Position numbers and translations under genes: made by a program. DNA of 12,015 bases. It comes from Sutterella sp. (lineage in GTDB: Bacteria > Pseudomonadota > Gammaproteobacteria > Burkholderiales > Burkholderiaceae_F). Below are positions 1-7,013 of the stretch, piece by piece (position 1 is the first letter of the stretch; the number at the start of each line of letters is the position of its first letter). The stretch spans positions 1 to 12,015 of the forward strand of contig DNLN01000017.1 of assembly GCA_003488465.1 (NCBI GenBank), written 5' to 3'. A model generated the notes under the pieces. It did no database searches and was not told the origin of the DNA. It saw only the letters and a program-made list of their open reading frames with translations.

Positions 1-1344
1 CATCTGATCTTTCACAAGTCCCGCCGCGGCGAGAAGCTCTACCGCACGGCCGATTTCGGCGGCGCCAATTCATTCGAATGCCTGCTTCCCAAACAGGGAT
101 TTGCCTACAGCACCGTTCCTAACTGGAAGACGGGACTGCACGGCGCCACGGGCTGGAACAGCCGCGGCGTCGGTCTCACCGGCACCGAGTCGATTTTTGC
201 GAGGGACGAAGCGCTTGCATTCGACCCCTACGTGAAGGAAATCGGCATCACCGAGGATGACATCCCGGACGTGATCCTGCCGCAGGCCAAATCCGCACGG
301 CACGGGGCCGAACTGCTCGGCCGCATCATCTCCACGACGGGCTGTGCCGAAGGCTTTGGCGTTGCCTTTGTCGACAGCCGCGAGATCTGGTATCTCGAAA
401 CAGGCACGGCGCACCACTGGCTTGCCGTAAGACTCCCCGAGGACTGCGCCTTCGGCTCGGCAAACCAAGGGCGCCTGCAGAAGTTCGATCCCAAGGACGG
501 CGAGAACTTCATGGCAAGCGAAAAGCTTGTTGATTTCGCGATCGAGAACGGATTCTGGACGGGCAGACGCGAGGACTTCAACTTCTTTGCCGCGTACACC
601 CGGAACGATGAACGCGACCTTGCGTACAACATTCCCCGCGTCTACGAAATTCTCCGTGCGTTCCTGCCCGGGTTTGACGCGCCGTTTGAAGACGGTGCGA
701 AGTACCCGGTCTTCGTAAAGCCCGAAACGCCCGTTACGGTGGAAAGCGTCAAGGCGCTCCTTCGCAATCACTACAGCGAGGGGCCCCTCTCTTCACACGA
801 TCCCTACACGAACGGGAAGGCCGGCAAGGAACCGCTTCGCCCGATCTCGGTCTTTCGCACGTACGAAAGCCATGTGATGCAGGTGCGGCCGTGGCTGCCG
901 AAAGCAATCGGAGAGGTCACCTATCTTGCGCTCGGCATGGCGGACCTCAGCGTCTACTTCCCCGTCTATCAGGGCATGACGAAGTTCCCGAAGGCGTTCT
1001 CCCTTGGCACGAACGAGGCGGACAATGATTCGGCGTACTGGATCTTCCGCAAGGTGCAGACGCTTGCGATGACCGACTACGAGCATCTCGCTCCAATCGT
1101 GAAGGATGCCTATGGGCAATACGAGGCCGCCCTTCCCGAGCGGATGCACTCGATTGAAAAGCGGTATCTGCGCCTTGCGCATGCCGATGAAAAGCGCGCC
1201 CGCAAATTTTTGCAAAAACAGAACGCAAAGCTCATGAATGAAGCCATGGACCTTGCCCGCGAGGTCCTGAACCGGCTCTTTACGGCTGCAACGGGAAACG
1301 TCCAGGCCGCAATCTTCTTTGCAAACAAAGCAAAGAAGGATTGA
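1..1344 (+). CDS. C69-family dipeptidase, 3' part (5' end outside window)
   Basis: Frame 1 is open from the first base to a TGA at 1342-1344, giving 447 visible residues; the start lies upstream of the window. The text matches peptidase family C69 (PepD-type Ntn hydrolases). An N-S-R-G-V-G-L-T-G-T-E segment falls near residues 55-65, followed by D-V-I-L-P-Q-A-K-S-A-R and a block around residues 118-142 containing G-F-G-V-A-F, W-Y-L-E-T-G and H-H-W. These enzymes cleave dipeptides, and the nucleophile is an N-terminal cysteine exposed by processing. That cysteine would lie in the missing part, so activity cannot be judged here. Family members are usually about 470-550 residues, so roughly 30-100 residues are missing. 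The reading frame is intact, with no frameshift. The gene converges on thiD, and a strong hairpin begins 12 bases after its stop. Family assignment is confident; substrate and location are unknown. Confidence 0.88.
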   Translation, partial: HLIFHKSRRGEKLYRTADFGGANSFECLLPKQGFAYSTVPNWKTGLHGATGWNSRGVGLTGTESIFARDEALAFDPYVKEIGITEDDIPDVILPQAKSARHGAELLGRIISTTGCAEGFGVAFVDSREIWYLETGTAHHWLAVRLPEDCAFGSANQGRLQKFDPKDGENFMASEKLVDFAIENGFWTGRREDFNFFAAYTRNDERDLAYNIPRVYEILRAFLPGFDAPFEDGAKYPVFVKPETPVTVESVKALLRNHYSEGPLSSHDPYTNGKAGKEPLRPISVFRTYESHVMQVRPWLPKAIGEVTYLALGMADLSVYFPVYQGMTKFPKAFSLGTNEADNDSAYWIFRKVQTLAMTDYEHLAPIVKDAYGQYEAALPERMHSIEKRYLRLAHADEKRARKFLQKQNAKLMNEAMDLAREVLNRLFTAATGNVQAAIFFANKAKKD

Positions 1345-1356
1345 TTCGGCATTCCT

Positions 1357-1386
1357 GTGCCGCAGCAGCGCCTCCTGCTGCGGCAC
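1357..1386. terminator. perfect 12-bp hairpin between convergent C69 peptidase and thiD
   Basis: GTGCCGCAGCAG (1357-1368) and CTGCTGCGGCAC (1375-1386) are perfectly complementary around the six-base loop CGCCTC. The hairpin fills most of the 48-base gap between the convergent stop codons (1344 and 1393), so it would form at the 3' end of both transcripts. Neither strand has a U-tract after the stem, so this is not a classical intrinsic terminator. It could be a bidirectional pause or termination element acting with Rho, or a 3'-end stabiliser of the mRNAs. Confidence 0.5.
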
Positions 1387-1392
1387 GCTGCT

Positions 1393-2205
1393 CTACTTCC
1401 AGAGGCGCACGAAATGATGGATGGGCCCGTGGCCTGAACCGACCGAGAGTTCTCCCGAGGCGCGGATCGCCTCGTCGATGTAGGCCTTGGCGCTGCCGCA
1501 AGCCGCATCGAGATCCCCGGTTTTGGCAAGGAACGAAGCGATCGCGCTCGAGAGCGAGCAGCCCGTGCCATGCGTGTTCTTCGTCTGCGTGCGCACCGTT
1601 TCATATTCGCGGAACGACTTGCCGTCATAAAGGACATCCACGGCGCGGTCTCCTGCGAGATGTCCGCCCTTCAAATAGATTGCTGTATGTCCGCCGCAAA
1701 GCGCATGCAGGTCGCGCGCTGCTTCCCTCATCTCTTCGTATTTCCCGATTTCCCTGCCAAGGAGCACGCTTGCCTCCGGAAGGTTCGGCGTGATGACGCT
1801 TGCAAGCGGCAGAAGTTCAGTTTTAAGAGCGGCAATCGCCTCATCCTCTAAAAGCTTGTCTCCGCTCTTAGCCACCATCACGGGATCAAGAACAATCCAG
1901 CGCGGCCGGTATTCGCGAAGCGCCTCGGCAACCGCCCGAATGACGGGGGACTGCCCCACCATCCCGATCTTGACCGCATCGATCCGCACATCGGCAAAGA
2001 GCGTATCGAGCTGCGCCGTCACGAATGCCGGCTCAACGGGGAGAACCCCTGTCACAGCCTGCGTGTTCTGTGCAGTGAGCGCCGCAATCACCGCCGTGGC
2101 ATAACAGCCAAGGGCGCTCATCACCTTGACGTCGGCAAGGACGCCTGCTCCGCCCGAGGGGTCAACGCCCGCAATGGTCAGCACGTTGGGGATTGCTTTT
2201 TCCAT
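1393..2205 (-). CDS. thiD: hydroxymethylpyrimidine / phosphomethylpyrimidine kinase
   Basis: This 270-residue ribokinase-fold protein phosphorylates 4-amino-5-hydroxymethyl-2-methylpyrimidine (HMP) and HMP-phosphate to HMP-PP, the pyrimidine half of thiamine. The N-terminus carries the ThiD block A-G-V-D-P-S-G-G-A-G-V-L-A-D-V-K (about residues 12-27), and T-H-G-T-G-C-S-L-S-S-A near the C-terminus includes the family cysteine at residue 216. Length is normal for stand-alone ThiD, and no ThiE or TenA domain is fused. The ATG at 2205 lies inside the 3' end of waaA (28-base overlap), with GGA about six bases upstream, so translation is probably coupled to waaA. No THI-box riboswitch is visible before it and no other thiamine gene is in the window, so it is probably expressed with the LPS operon. 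A pyridoxal-kinase-like side activity is possible but unproven. Confidence 0.93.
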   Translation of the reverse strand: MEKAIPNVLTIAGVDPSGGAGVLADVKVMSALGCYATAVIAALTAQNTQAVTGVLPVEPAFVTAQLDTLFADVRIDAVKIGMVGQSPVIRAVAEALREYRPRWIVLDPVMVAKSGDKLLEDEAIAALKTELLPLASVITPNLPEASVLLGREIGKYEEMREAARDLHALCGGHTAIYLKGGHLAGDRAVDVLYDGKSFREYETVRTQTKNTHGTGCSLSSAIASFLAKTGDLDAACGSAKAYIDEAIRASGELSVGSGHGPIHHFVRLWK

Positions 2206-3464
2206 AATTCGTCCAGTTTTTCAAACATCTTTTCCGCCGCGCCCGTATAGGCGCCGGCAAACCGAAGGGCGTCGGCCCGCATGCCGGGCAGCACGCCGCC
2301 CGCAAAAAGCTCGGCAGCAAGCCCCATGGCTGATGCGGCATCCGGCACCTGCCTCGCAGCTCCGCTTGCCAATGCGTCCTCGGCCACCTTTGCAAAATTG
2401 AAGGTCGAGGGACCGAGAATCACGGGCGATCCGGCCGCCGCAGGTTCAATGAGATTCTGCGAGCCAAAGTTTCCGAAGCTGCCGCCCATCACCGTGAGAT
2501 CGGCAAGCGCGCAGTAAAAACTCATCTCGCCCATCGTGTCGCCAAGAAGAACCTGCGTGTCCGCGGAGATTTGCGAGAGATCCCCCATCCTGCTCTTTCG
2601 AACGAACCGGATCCCAGCAGCTTCAAGCACCTGCGCCACCTCTTCAAACCGCTGCGGATGCCGAGGCACAAGCACTGTGAGAACATCCTTCGTAAGCGAC
2701 TTGAGTTCGGGCGCAAACATCGCCTCCTCGCCCTGCCGCGTGCTTGCCAGAAGCAGGATGGGGCGATTCAGCACCGCCTTCAGTTCCTTTGCCCGCTCCG
2801 ACTGCGCTTCATCGGGACGGATGTCGAACTTCACCGATCCACAGACGGAAATGTTCCGGCCGCCGATCAGAGCGATGCGCTCGGCATCGGAATCGCTTTG
2901 TGCAAGGATCGCCGTGAAGCTGCCGAACGCTTCGCTCATGAGGGATTTGACGCGCATCGCCTGGTCAAGACTCTTTTGCGATTCACGCGCGTTGGCAAGC
3001 ACCATGGGGATGCCGCGCCTCTTCGCCTCGCAAAGAAGCGACGGCCATACTTCGGTCTCCATAAGGATTCCCAGACGAGGCTGTGTTTCATCGAGGAACT
3101 TTCCCATGAGGCTTGGCGTGTCGTAGGGCAGATAACACTGTCTCACGCGCCCCGGCCAGTCCTTCGCGATCCTTGCACCCGCATCGCGTCCGGTGGGCGT
3201 CATGCAGGTGAGAAGGAGCTCGCACTCGGGCCAGCGGCGGAGCATGAGGTTCACAAGCGCCCGGGCGGCATTCGTCTCCCCAAGGCTCACGGCGTGCAGC
3301 CACACCCTGGGGGAATCGCCCTTCGGATAGGGCGTCCGGCCAAAACGCTCATCCCAATGCTCAAGATACTCGGGCTGCTTTCTTGCCCGGCGCTGCAGAT
3401 AGATGCGCGTCAGCGGCAGCACCGCTTTCCAGGCCAGCCCGTAAAGCGACAATGCCGCACTCAT
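2178..3464 (-). CDS. waaA: 3-deoxy-D-manno-octulosonic acid (Kdo) transferase
   Basis: This 428-residue GT-B glycosyltransferase transfers Kdo from CMP-Kdo to the tetraacyl lipid A precursor at the cytoplasmic face of the inner membrane. A hydrophobic N-terminal stretch (about residues 4-20) fits the usual membrane anchor. W-L-H-A-V-S-L-G-E-T supplies the conserved catalytic glutamate at residue 63. Further family blocks are M-E-T-E-V-W-P, N-A-R-E-S, G-S-V-K-F-D, V-P-R-H-P-Q-R-F, G-D-T-M-G-E-M and the donor-side G-S-Q-N-L-I-E-P-A-A with G-P-S-T-F-N-F. Length matches the E. coli enzyme. The start ATG overlaps the waaC stop by four bases (ATGA), with GGAG ten bases upstream, indicating translational coupling. 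Whether it adds one or two Kdo residues cannot be read from sequence. Confidence 0.96.
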   Translation of the reverse strand: MSAALSLYGLAWKAVLPLTRIYLQRRARKQPEYLEHWDERFGRTPYPKGDSPRVWLHAVSLGETNAARALVNLMLRRWPECELLLTCMTPTGRDAGARIAKDWPGRVRQCYLPYDTPSLMGKFLDETQPRLGILMETEVWPSLLCEAKRRGIPMVLANARESQKSLDQAMRVKSLMSEAFGSFTAILAQSDSDAERIALIGGRNISVCGSVKFDIRPDEAQSERAKELKAVLNRPILLLASTRQGEEAMFAPELKSLTKDVLTVLVPRHPQRFEEVAQVLEAAGIRFVRKSRMGDLSQISADTQVLLGDTMGEMSFYCALADLTVMGGSFGNFGSQNLIEPAAAGSPVILGPSTFNFAKVAEDALASGAARQVPDAASAMGLAAELFAGGVLPGMRADALRFAGAYTGAAEKMFEKLDELWKKQSPTC

Positions 3465-4429
3465 GAGACGACATCTCCATAGGCTTTCCAGACGGCATCA
3501 ACGGAAGGCACCACGCCCTTGTCGCCGACCGTCACGGCCTTTCCCTCGGAAACGAGCCTGAAAAGGCTCGCACTCGTGCCGACAATGATTCCGACCGAAG
3601 GAACGGCGAGCGCGGCGCCCAGATGCGCAAGCCCCGTATCAACGCCGATCATGGCGCGGGCTTTCTTGATGACGGCCGCGCACTCCGTGAGCTTCATTCG
3701 GGGGAGCACGATCGCGTCGCCGATTTGCTGTGCAAGCCGCTCCACGCGCGCCTTCTCTTTGTCGCTGCCCCAAAAGAGCGCGCAGGAGATGCCCCCAGCC
3801 GAGAATCTCTTCCCGAGCTCCACCCAGCGGTTCTCAGCCCAGAGTTTTTCCACGCGGCTCGTGTTGGGAGCCAGAGCAACGAAATTCTCGGGCAGGACGA
3901 GCCCCGCAGGCGATTCGCCTGCGACAAGCCCATAGTGGGGCGAGGCTTCGTCAATCGCGTACCCCAGGGATCTTGCCGCCATCACCCGGTAGCGGCGCAC
4001 GGGCCTCAACTCCTCAGGAACGGCCAGCCGTTCGCTGTAGAAAATGCTGGCAAGCGGCTCCCGGATCGTCTCCCTCGAGTAGCCGAAGGAGTGCGCATGC
4101 GCCCATTTCGTCACGAGCGCGGAGCGGATGAGCCCCTGCAGGTCGATGACGGCGTCGTAGTGCGCCTCGCGTAGCGCGTGCCGCACCGCGCCGATCTCGC
4201 TTAAAACCGCCTTGTCAAAGAGCCCCTTTCGCCATCTGCGAAAGGCCGTCACCACGATCCCGTCGATAAAGGGAGAAAGCTGCGGAATGTCCTGAAAGGA
4301 CTCCTCGACCACCCAGTCGAGCCGGGCATCCGGAAACGCCTTCTTGATGTCATAGGCGACGGGGAGCGCGTGAACCACGTCTCCCATCGATGAGCTTTTC
4401 ACTACCAGGATGCGCTTGGGATTCACCAT
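3461..4429 (-). CDS. waaC: lipopolysaccharide heptosyltransferase I
   Basis: This 322-residue GT-9 family protein transfers L-glycero-D-manno-heptose from the ADP-sugar to the first Kdo of the inner core. The N-terminus I-L-V-V-K-S-S-S-M-G-D-V-V-H-A-L-P carries the catalytic aspartate (residue 17, equivalent to E. coli WaaC Asp13). Downstream are F-R-R-W-R-K, D-L-Q-G-L-I-R-S-A-L, R-E-P-L-A-S-I-F-Y and the nucleotide-sugar site V-D-T-G-L-A-H-L-G-A-A-L with Asp264. An upstream in-frame ATG at 4534 would add 35 unrelated residues overlapping pgi, so I prefer 4429. There a GAGG sits only three bases before the ATG; the adjoining GTG codon (4426) would have better spacing, so the start is uncertain by one codon. 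It lies 22 bases after the pgi stop and overlaps waaA by four bases. WaaF is the nearest alternative, but R-R-W-R-K and the REPLASIFY block favour WaaC. Confidence 0.94.
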   Translation of the reverse strand: MVNPKRILVVKSSSMGDVVHALPVAYDIKKAFPDARLDWVVEESFQDIPQLSPFIDGIVVTAFRRWRKGLFDKAVLSEIGAVRHALREAHYDAVIDLQGLIRSALVTKWAHAHSFGYSRETIREPLASIFYSERLAVPEELRPVRRYRVMAARSLGYAIDEASPHYGLVAGESPAGLVLPENFVALAPNTSRVEKLWAENRWVELGKRFSAGGISCALFWGSDKEKARVERLAQQIGDAIVLPRMKLTECAAVIKKARAMIGVDTGLAHLGAALAVPSVGIIVGTSASLFRLVSEGKAVTVGDKGVVPSVDAVWKAYGDVVS

Positions 4430-4451
4430 GATCCTCGTCTTTGCCTCACTC

Positions 4452-5867
4452 TTAGCATCCGAGATTCTTTTCAGCCTGCCGGGAGAGCTTCTTGCCGAGT
4501 TCGACACCGGGCTGGTCAAAGGGATTGACCCCATAGAGCGTGCCCAGCATCGAAGTCTTGTGTTCGTACATCGCCATCAGCGCACCAAGCGTCTCGGGCG
4601 TGAGCTGCTCGATGGCGATCGCCGTCACGGCATTGAAAGCCTTGTCCTCGGGCACCCGGCGCGTCACAAGCGCCTCAACCTGCGCTTTGGCGTTGGCATT
4701 CAGAACTCGGTGCAGTTCGGCGTGCTTGTGTCCGGGCTTCTCACACCAGAGCAGATCGATCGACGTATTGCTCGTTCCTTCCCGCAGCCACTGATAGAAC
4801 GAGTGCTGGGAGACGTTGCCATGCCCGCCCCAGACGCACTGTCCTGTGGGGGTCTCGATCAACTCGCCATCAACCGAGAGGTTCTTCCCGAGGCTTTCCA
4901 TCTCAAGCTGCTGCAGCCAGCTCACGATCACCCGCAATCGCTCGTCATAGGGCAGCATCACGTGGGAGGCCATGCCGTTTCTCGTGGCATTCCAGTACGC
5001 AAGAAGCGCCAGCACGAGCGGCAGATTCTCCTCGGGACTAGCTGAAGCGACATGCCGGTCCATGGAATGCGCACCGGCAAGCAGGCCCCGGAACACCTCG
5101 GGACCGAGGGCAATCGCATCTGCCAAGCCGATCGCACTCCACACCGAGAAGCGTCCCCCCACCCAGTCCCAGATGGGAAAGAGGTTTTCGTCCGGCAGGT
5201 TCATCTCGCGCGCAGCGTTCCTGTTCGTGGACACGACGAACATATGCTTGTTGCGATCCTTGCCAGTAATGCCGGCATCCAGAAGCCACTGATCCACCGC
5301 CGTGGCATTGACCGCAGTCTCCCGGGTCTTGAAACTCTTCGAAGAGACGATAACCAGCGTCTTGAAGGGATTGAGGCCCGAGACCACACGGTCAAAATTC
5401 ACGCCGTCGGCAGCTGCAAGGAAATGGAGTCTGATCGTCGGAACGGGATTTCGCAGGGCGTGATAGACAGCACGGGGCCCGAGTTCTGAGCCGCCGATTC
5501 CGACATTGATGACATCGGTGATCATGTCGCCCCGGCATCCGGTGCGCAACCCGCTTCTCACTTCGGCGGCAAGCTCGCACATGCGCTCGAGCGTCTCGGC
5601 GACTTCCTTGTGGCAGGGCGCGGAGAGCTGCGGATCGCGCAGCGCCGTGTGAAGGGCGGCCCGGTGCTCGGACGTGTTCACAATGTCGCCGCGGCGCATT
5701 GCGGCGTTCGCCTCAAGCACGCCCTTTTCTTTTTCAATTTCAAAAAGATGAGCAAAATCCTCAGCAGTCAGTCGCTGCCGCCCAAGATCCAGCGCAATGC
5801 CGCAGGCGCAAATCGTGCACTGCGGCCTGCTGTCTCGAAGAAACGGGGCGGGTGTATTGGTACTCAT
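4452..5867 (-). CDS. pgi: glucose-6-phosphate isomerase, compact form
   Basis: The enzyme interconverts glucose 6-phosphate and fructose 6-phosphate in the cytoplasm. Family text is clear: N-V-G-I-G-G-S-E-L-G-P, S-K-S-F-K-T-R-E-T, the signature W-D-W-V-G-G-R-F-S-V-W-S-A-I-G-L and the C-terminal F-D-Q-P-G-V-E-L-G-K-K-L. Catalytic residues are present: Glu324 (in M-E-S-L-G-K), His355 (in S-Q-H-S-F-Y-Q) and Lys459 (in V-E-L-G-K), matching E. coli Glu355, His386 and Lys514. ATGs occur at 5891, 5885, 5873 and 5867; GGAGAG lies seven bases before the last, giving 471 residues. This is well short of the usual 540-550: the N-terminus is shorter, about 24 residues are missing between the catalytic His and Lys (including the usual G-N-R-P-T loop), and the C-terminal tail is absent. 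The frame is clean, so it reads as compact rather than broken. It is the first gene of the waaC-waaA-thiD run. Confidence 0.94.
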   Translation of the reverse strand: MSTNTPAPFLRDSRPQCTICACGIALDLGRQRLTAEDFAHLFEIEKEKGVLEANAAMRRGDIVNTSEHRAALHTALRDPQLSAPCHKEVAETLERMCELAAEVRSGLRTGCRGDMITDVINVGIGGSELGPRAVYHALRNPVPTIRLHFLAAADGVNFDRVVSGLNPFKTLVIVSSKSFKTRETAVNATAVDQWLLDAGITGKDRNKHMFVVSTNRNAAREMNLPDENLFPIWDWVGGRFSVWSAIGLADAIALGPEVFRGLLAGAHSMDRHVASASPEENLPLVLALLAYWNATRNGMASHVMLPYDERLRVIVSWLQQLEMESLGKNLSVDGELIETPTGQCVWGGHGNVSQHSFYQWLREGTSNTSIDLLWCEKPGHKHAELHRVLNANAKAQVEALVTRRVPEDKAFNAVTAIAIEQLTPETLGALMAMYEHKTSMLGTLYGVNPFDQPGVELGKKLSRQAEKNLGC

Positions 5868-5898
5868 ATGCATGCTCTCCGGCATCAACATGGTGCTA

Positions 5899-5926
5899 GG
5901 GCGCTCTTAAGCCTTAAAAGGCGCCC
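5899..5926. promoter_or_regulatory. inverted repeat in the pgi leader / divergent spacer
   Basis: GGGCGC (5899-5904) is complementary to GCGCCC (5921-5926). Inside it, CTT (5906-5908) can pair with AAG (5918-5920), leaving one unpaired T. A second, alternative dyad GCCTT-AA-AAGGC spans 5911-5922. The element ends about 31 bases upstream of the preferred pgi start. It could be a transcription-factor operator or an mRNA leader hairpin with two exclusive folds. I could not find a convincing sigma-70 promoter beside it, so its role is inferred only from position and symmetry. Confidence 0.35.
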
Positions 5927-6035
5927 CAATCGTATGGAGAGTAAGTCTAGCAACATCGATATTTTTCTCTTGCGCTCGGTCAGAAGGAGGCAGCCGCAGG
6001 AGGCCGCGCAGAGCCTAAACACAGCCTTTAGCAAC

Positions 6036-6083
6036 TAAAATGCCGGGATTGCGGCTGCTCTTGCCGCGTTCAGTTCTGTTTTT
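6036..6083 (+). promoter_or_regulatory. possible -10 element and leader hairpin of the heptose operon
   Basis: TAAAAT (6036-6041) matches the sigma-70 -10 consensus at five of six bases, but I see no good -35 at 16-18 bases. A transcript from it would have a leader of about 36 bases. That leader holds a small hairpin, GCGGC (6051-6055) with GCCGC (6063-6067), then a T5 run directly before the rfaE1 ATG. The rfaE1 start has no visible Shine-Dalgarno sequence. AAGGAGG and AGGAGG strings further upstream (about 5984-6002) have no start codon at usable distance. Confidence 0.2.
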
Positions 6084-7010
6084 ATGAACAAGTCAATTCT
6101 TGAGAGCAAGCGCCTGCTGATCGTTGGCGACATGATGCTCGACAAATACTGGTTCGGAGACGCGACTCGAATCTCCCCGGAGGCACCCGTGCCGGTCGTG
6201 CGCGTTCAGCGCACCGAGGAGCGCCTCGGCGGCGCGGCCAACGTCGCCCTCAACGTGCGCAGCCTCGGAAGCGCCGTGACCCTCATGAGTTTTGTGGGTC
6301 AGGACGAAGCGGGCGAAACTGCCGTACGGCTTCTTGAACAGGCCGGAATCACGCCGCGCCTTCACATTGACCCTCACTTGAAGACCACCGTGAAGTTGCG
6401 CCTTCTTGCGCGCCAGCAGCAGGTCGTTCGCATCGACTTCGAGGATCACCCGGGCACCGAAGTGCTCGCCGCTCTCACGGGCGAATTCGCGGGCCGCATC
6501 GGAGGCTTTGATGCGCTCATCCTCTCGGACTACGGCAAGGGAGGGCTGGATCACATCACGCAGATGATTGCCTCTGCTAGGGATGCCGGCATTCCGATCC
6601 TCATCGACCCCAAGGGCTCGAACTACGACCGATACAGCGGCGCAACGATCATCACGCCGAACCGCTCGGAACTCGCTCAGGTCGTTGGCTGCTGGTCAAG
6701 CGAAGAGGAGCTCACCGTGAAGGCCCAGAACCTCAGGGCTCGCCTCGGGCTCAAGGGGCTCCTGCTCACCCGCAGCGAGGAAGGCATGACGCTCTTTGAC
6801 GAGAACGGTGCGCTCACCGTTCCGGCCCAGGCCCGCGAGGTCTATGACGTCTCTGGCGCAGGCGACACCGTGATCGCCGTGCTGGCAACGATGCTCGCCG
6901 CAGGCATGGAACTGCCGCAAGCCGTGCGCACCGCCAACCGGGCGGGCAGCATCGTCGTTGGAAAACTCGGCACCGCCTCGGTGTCCTATGAAGAACTTTT
7001 TGGAAACTGA
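6084..7010 (+). CDS. rfaE1: D-glycero-beta-D-manno-heptose-7-phosphate kinase (kinase-only HldE/RfaE domain I)
   Basis: This 308-residue PfkB/ribokinase-fold enzyme phosphorylates heptose 7-phosphate at C1 to give heptose 1,7-bisphosphate, the substrate of GmhB. Evidence includes V-G-D-M-M-L-D-K-Y-W-F-G near the start, R-I-S-P-E-A-P-V-P-V-V, G-G-A-A-N-V-A-L-N, D-P-K-G-S-N-Y-D-R-Y, I-T-P-N-R-S-E and the catalytic D-V-S-G-A-G-D-T with Asp261. The protein stops right after the kinase domain. The cytidylyltransferase-like second domain of E. coli HldE is absent, so a separate HldC/RfaE2 is expected elsewhere. The start at 6084 fits the family, with about 13 residues before V-G-D, and an in-frame TAA at 6036 blocks extension. 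It is the first gene of a three-gene operon, with hldD starting three bases after its stop. Confidence 0.95.
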   Translation: MNKSILESKRLLIVGDMMLDKYWFGDATRISPEAPVPVVRVQRTEERLGGAANVALNVRSLGSAVTLMSFVGQDEAGETAVRLLEQAGITPRLHIDPHLKTTVKLRLLARQQQVVRIDFEDHPGTEVLAALTGEFAGRIGGFDALILSDYGKGGLDHITQMIASARDAGIPILIDPKGSNYDRYSGATIITPNRSELAQVVGCWSSEEELTVKAQNLRARLGLKGLLLTRSEEGMTLFDENGALTVPAQAREVYDVSGAGDTVIAVLATMLAAGMELPQAVRTANRAGSIVVGKLGTASVSYEELFGN

Positions 7011-7013
7011 TTC

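Noticed and set aside
2571..3482. 303-codon plus-strand open frame opposite waaA
   Set aside because: It is antisense to waaA, whose catalytic and family motifs are intact, and its product has no family features.
4797..4860. Apparent loss of a catalytic glutamate in Pgi, where W-G-E-P-G of E. coli is W-G-G-H-G here
   Set aside because: Counting residues shows the catalytic Glu lies in the M-E-S-N-G-K block, which is retained (Glu324). The changed residue is not catalytic.
5980..6003. AAGGAGG and AGGAGG strings suggesting a small leader gene before rfaE1
   Set aside because: No ATG, GTG or TTG lies at usable distance downstream of either string, so I cannot support a leader peptide.
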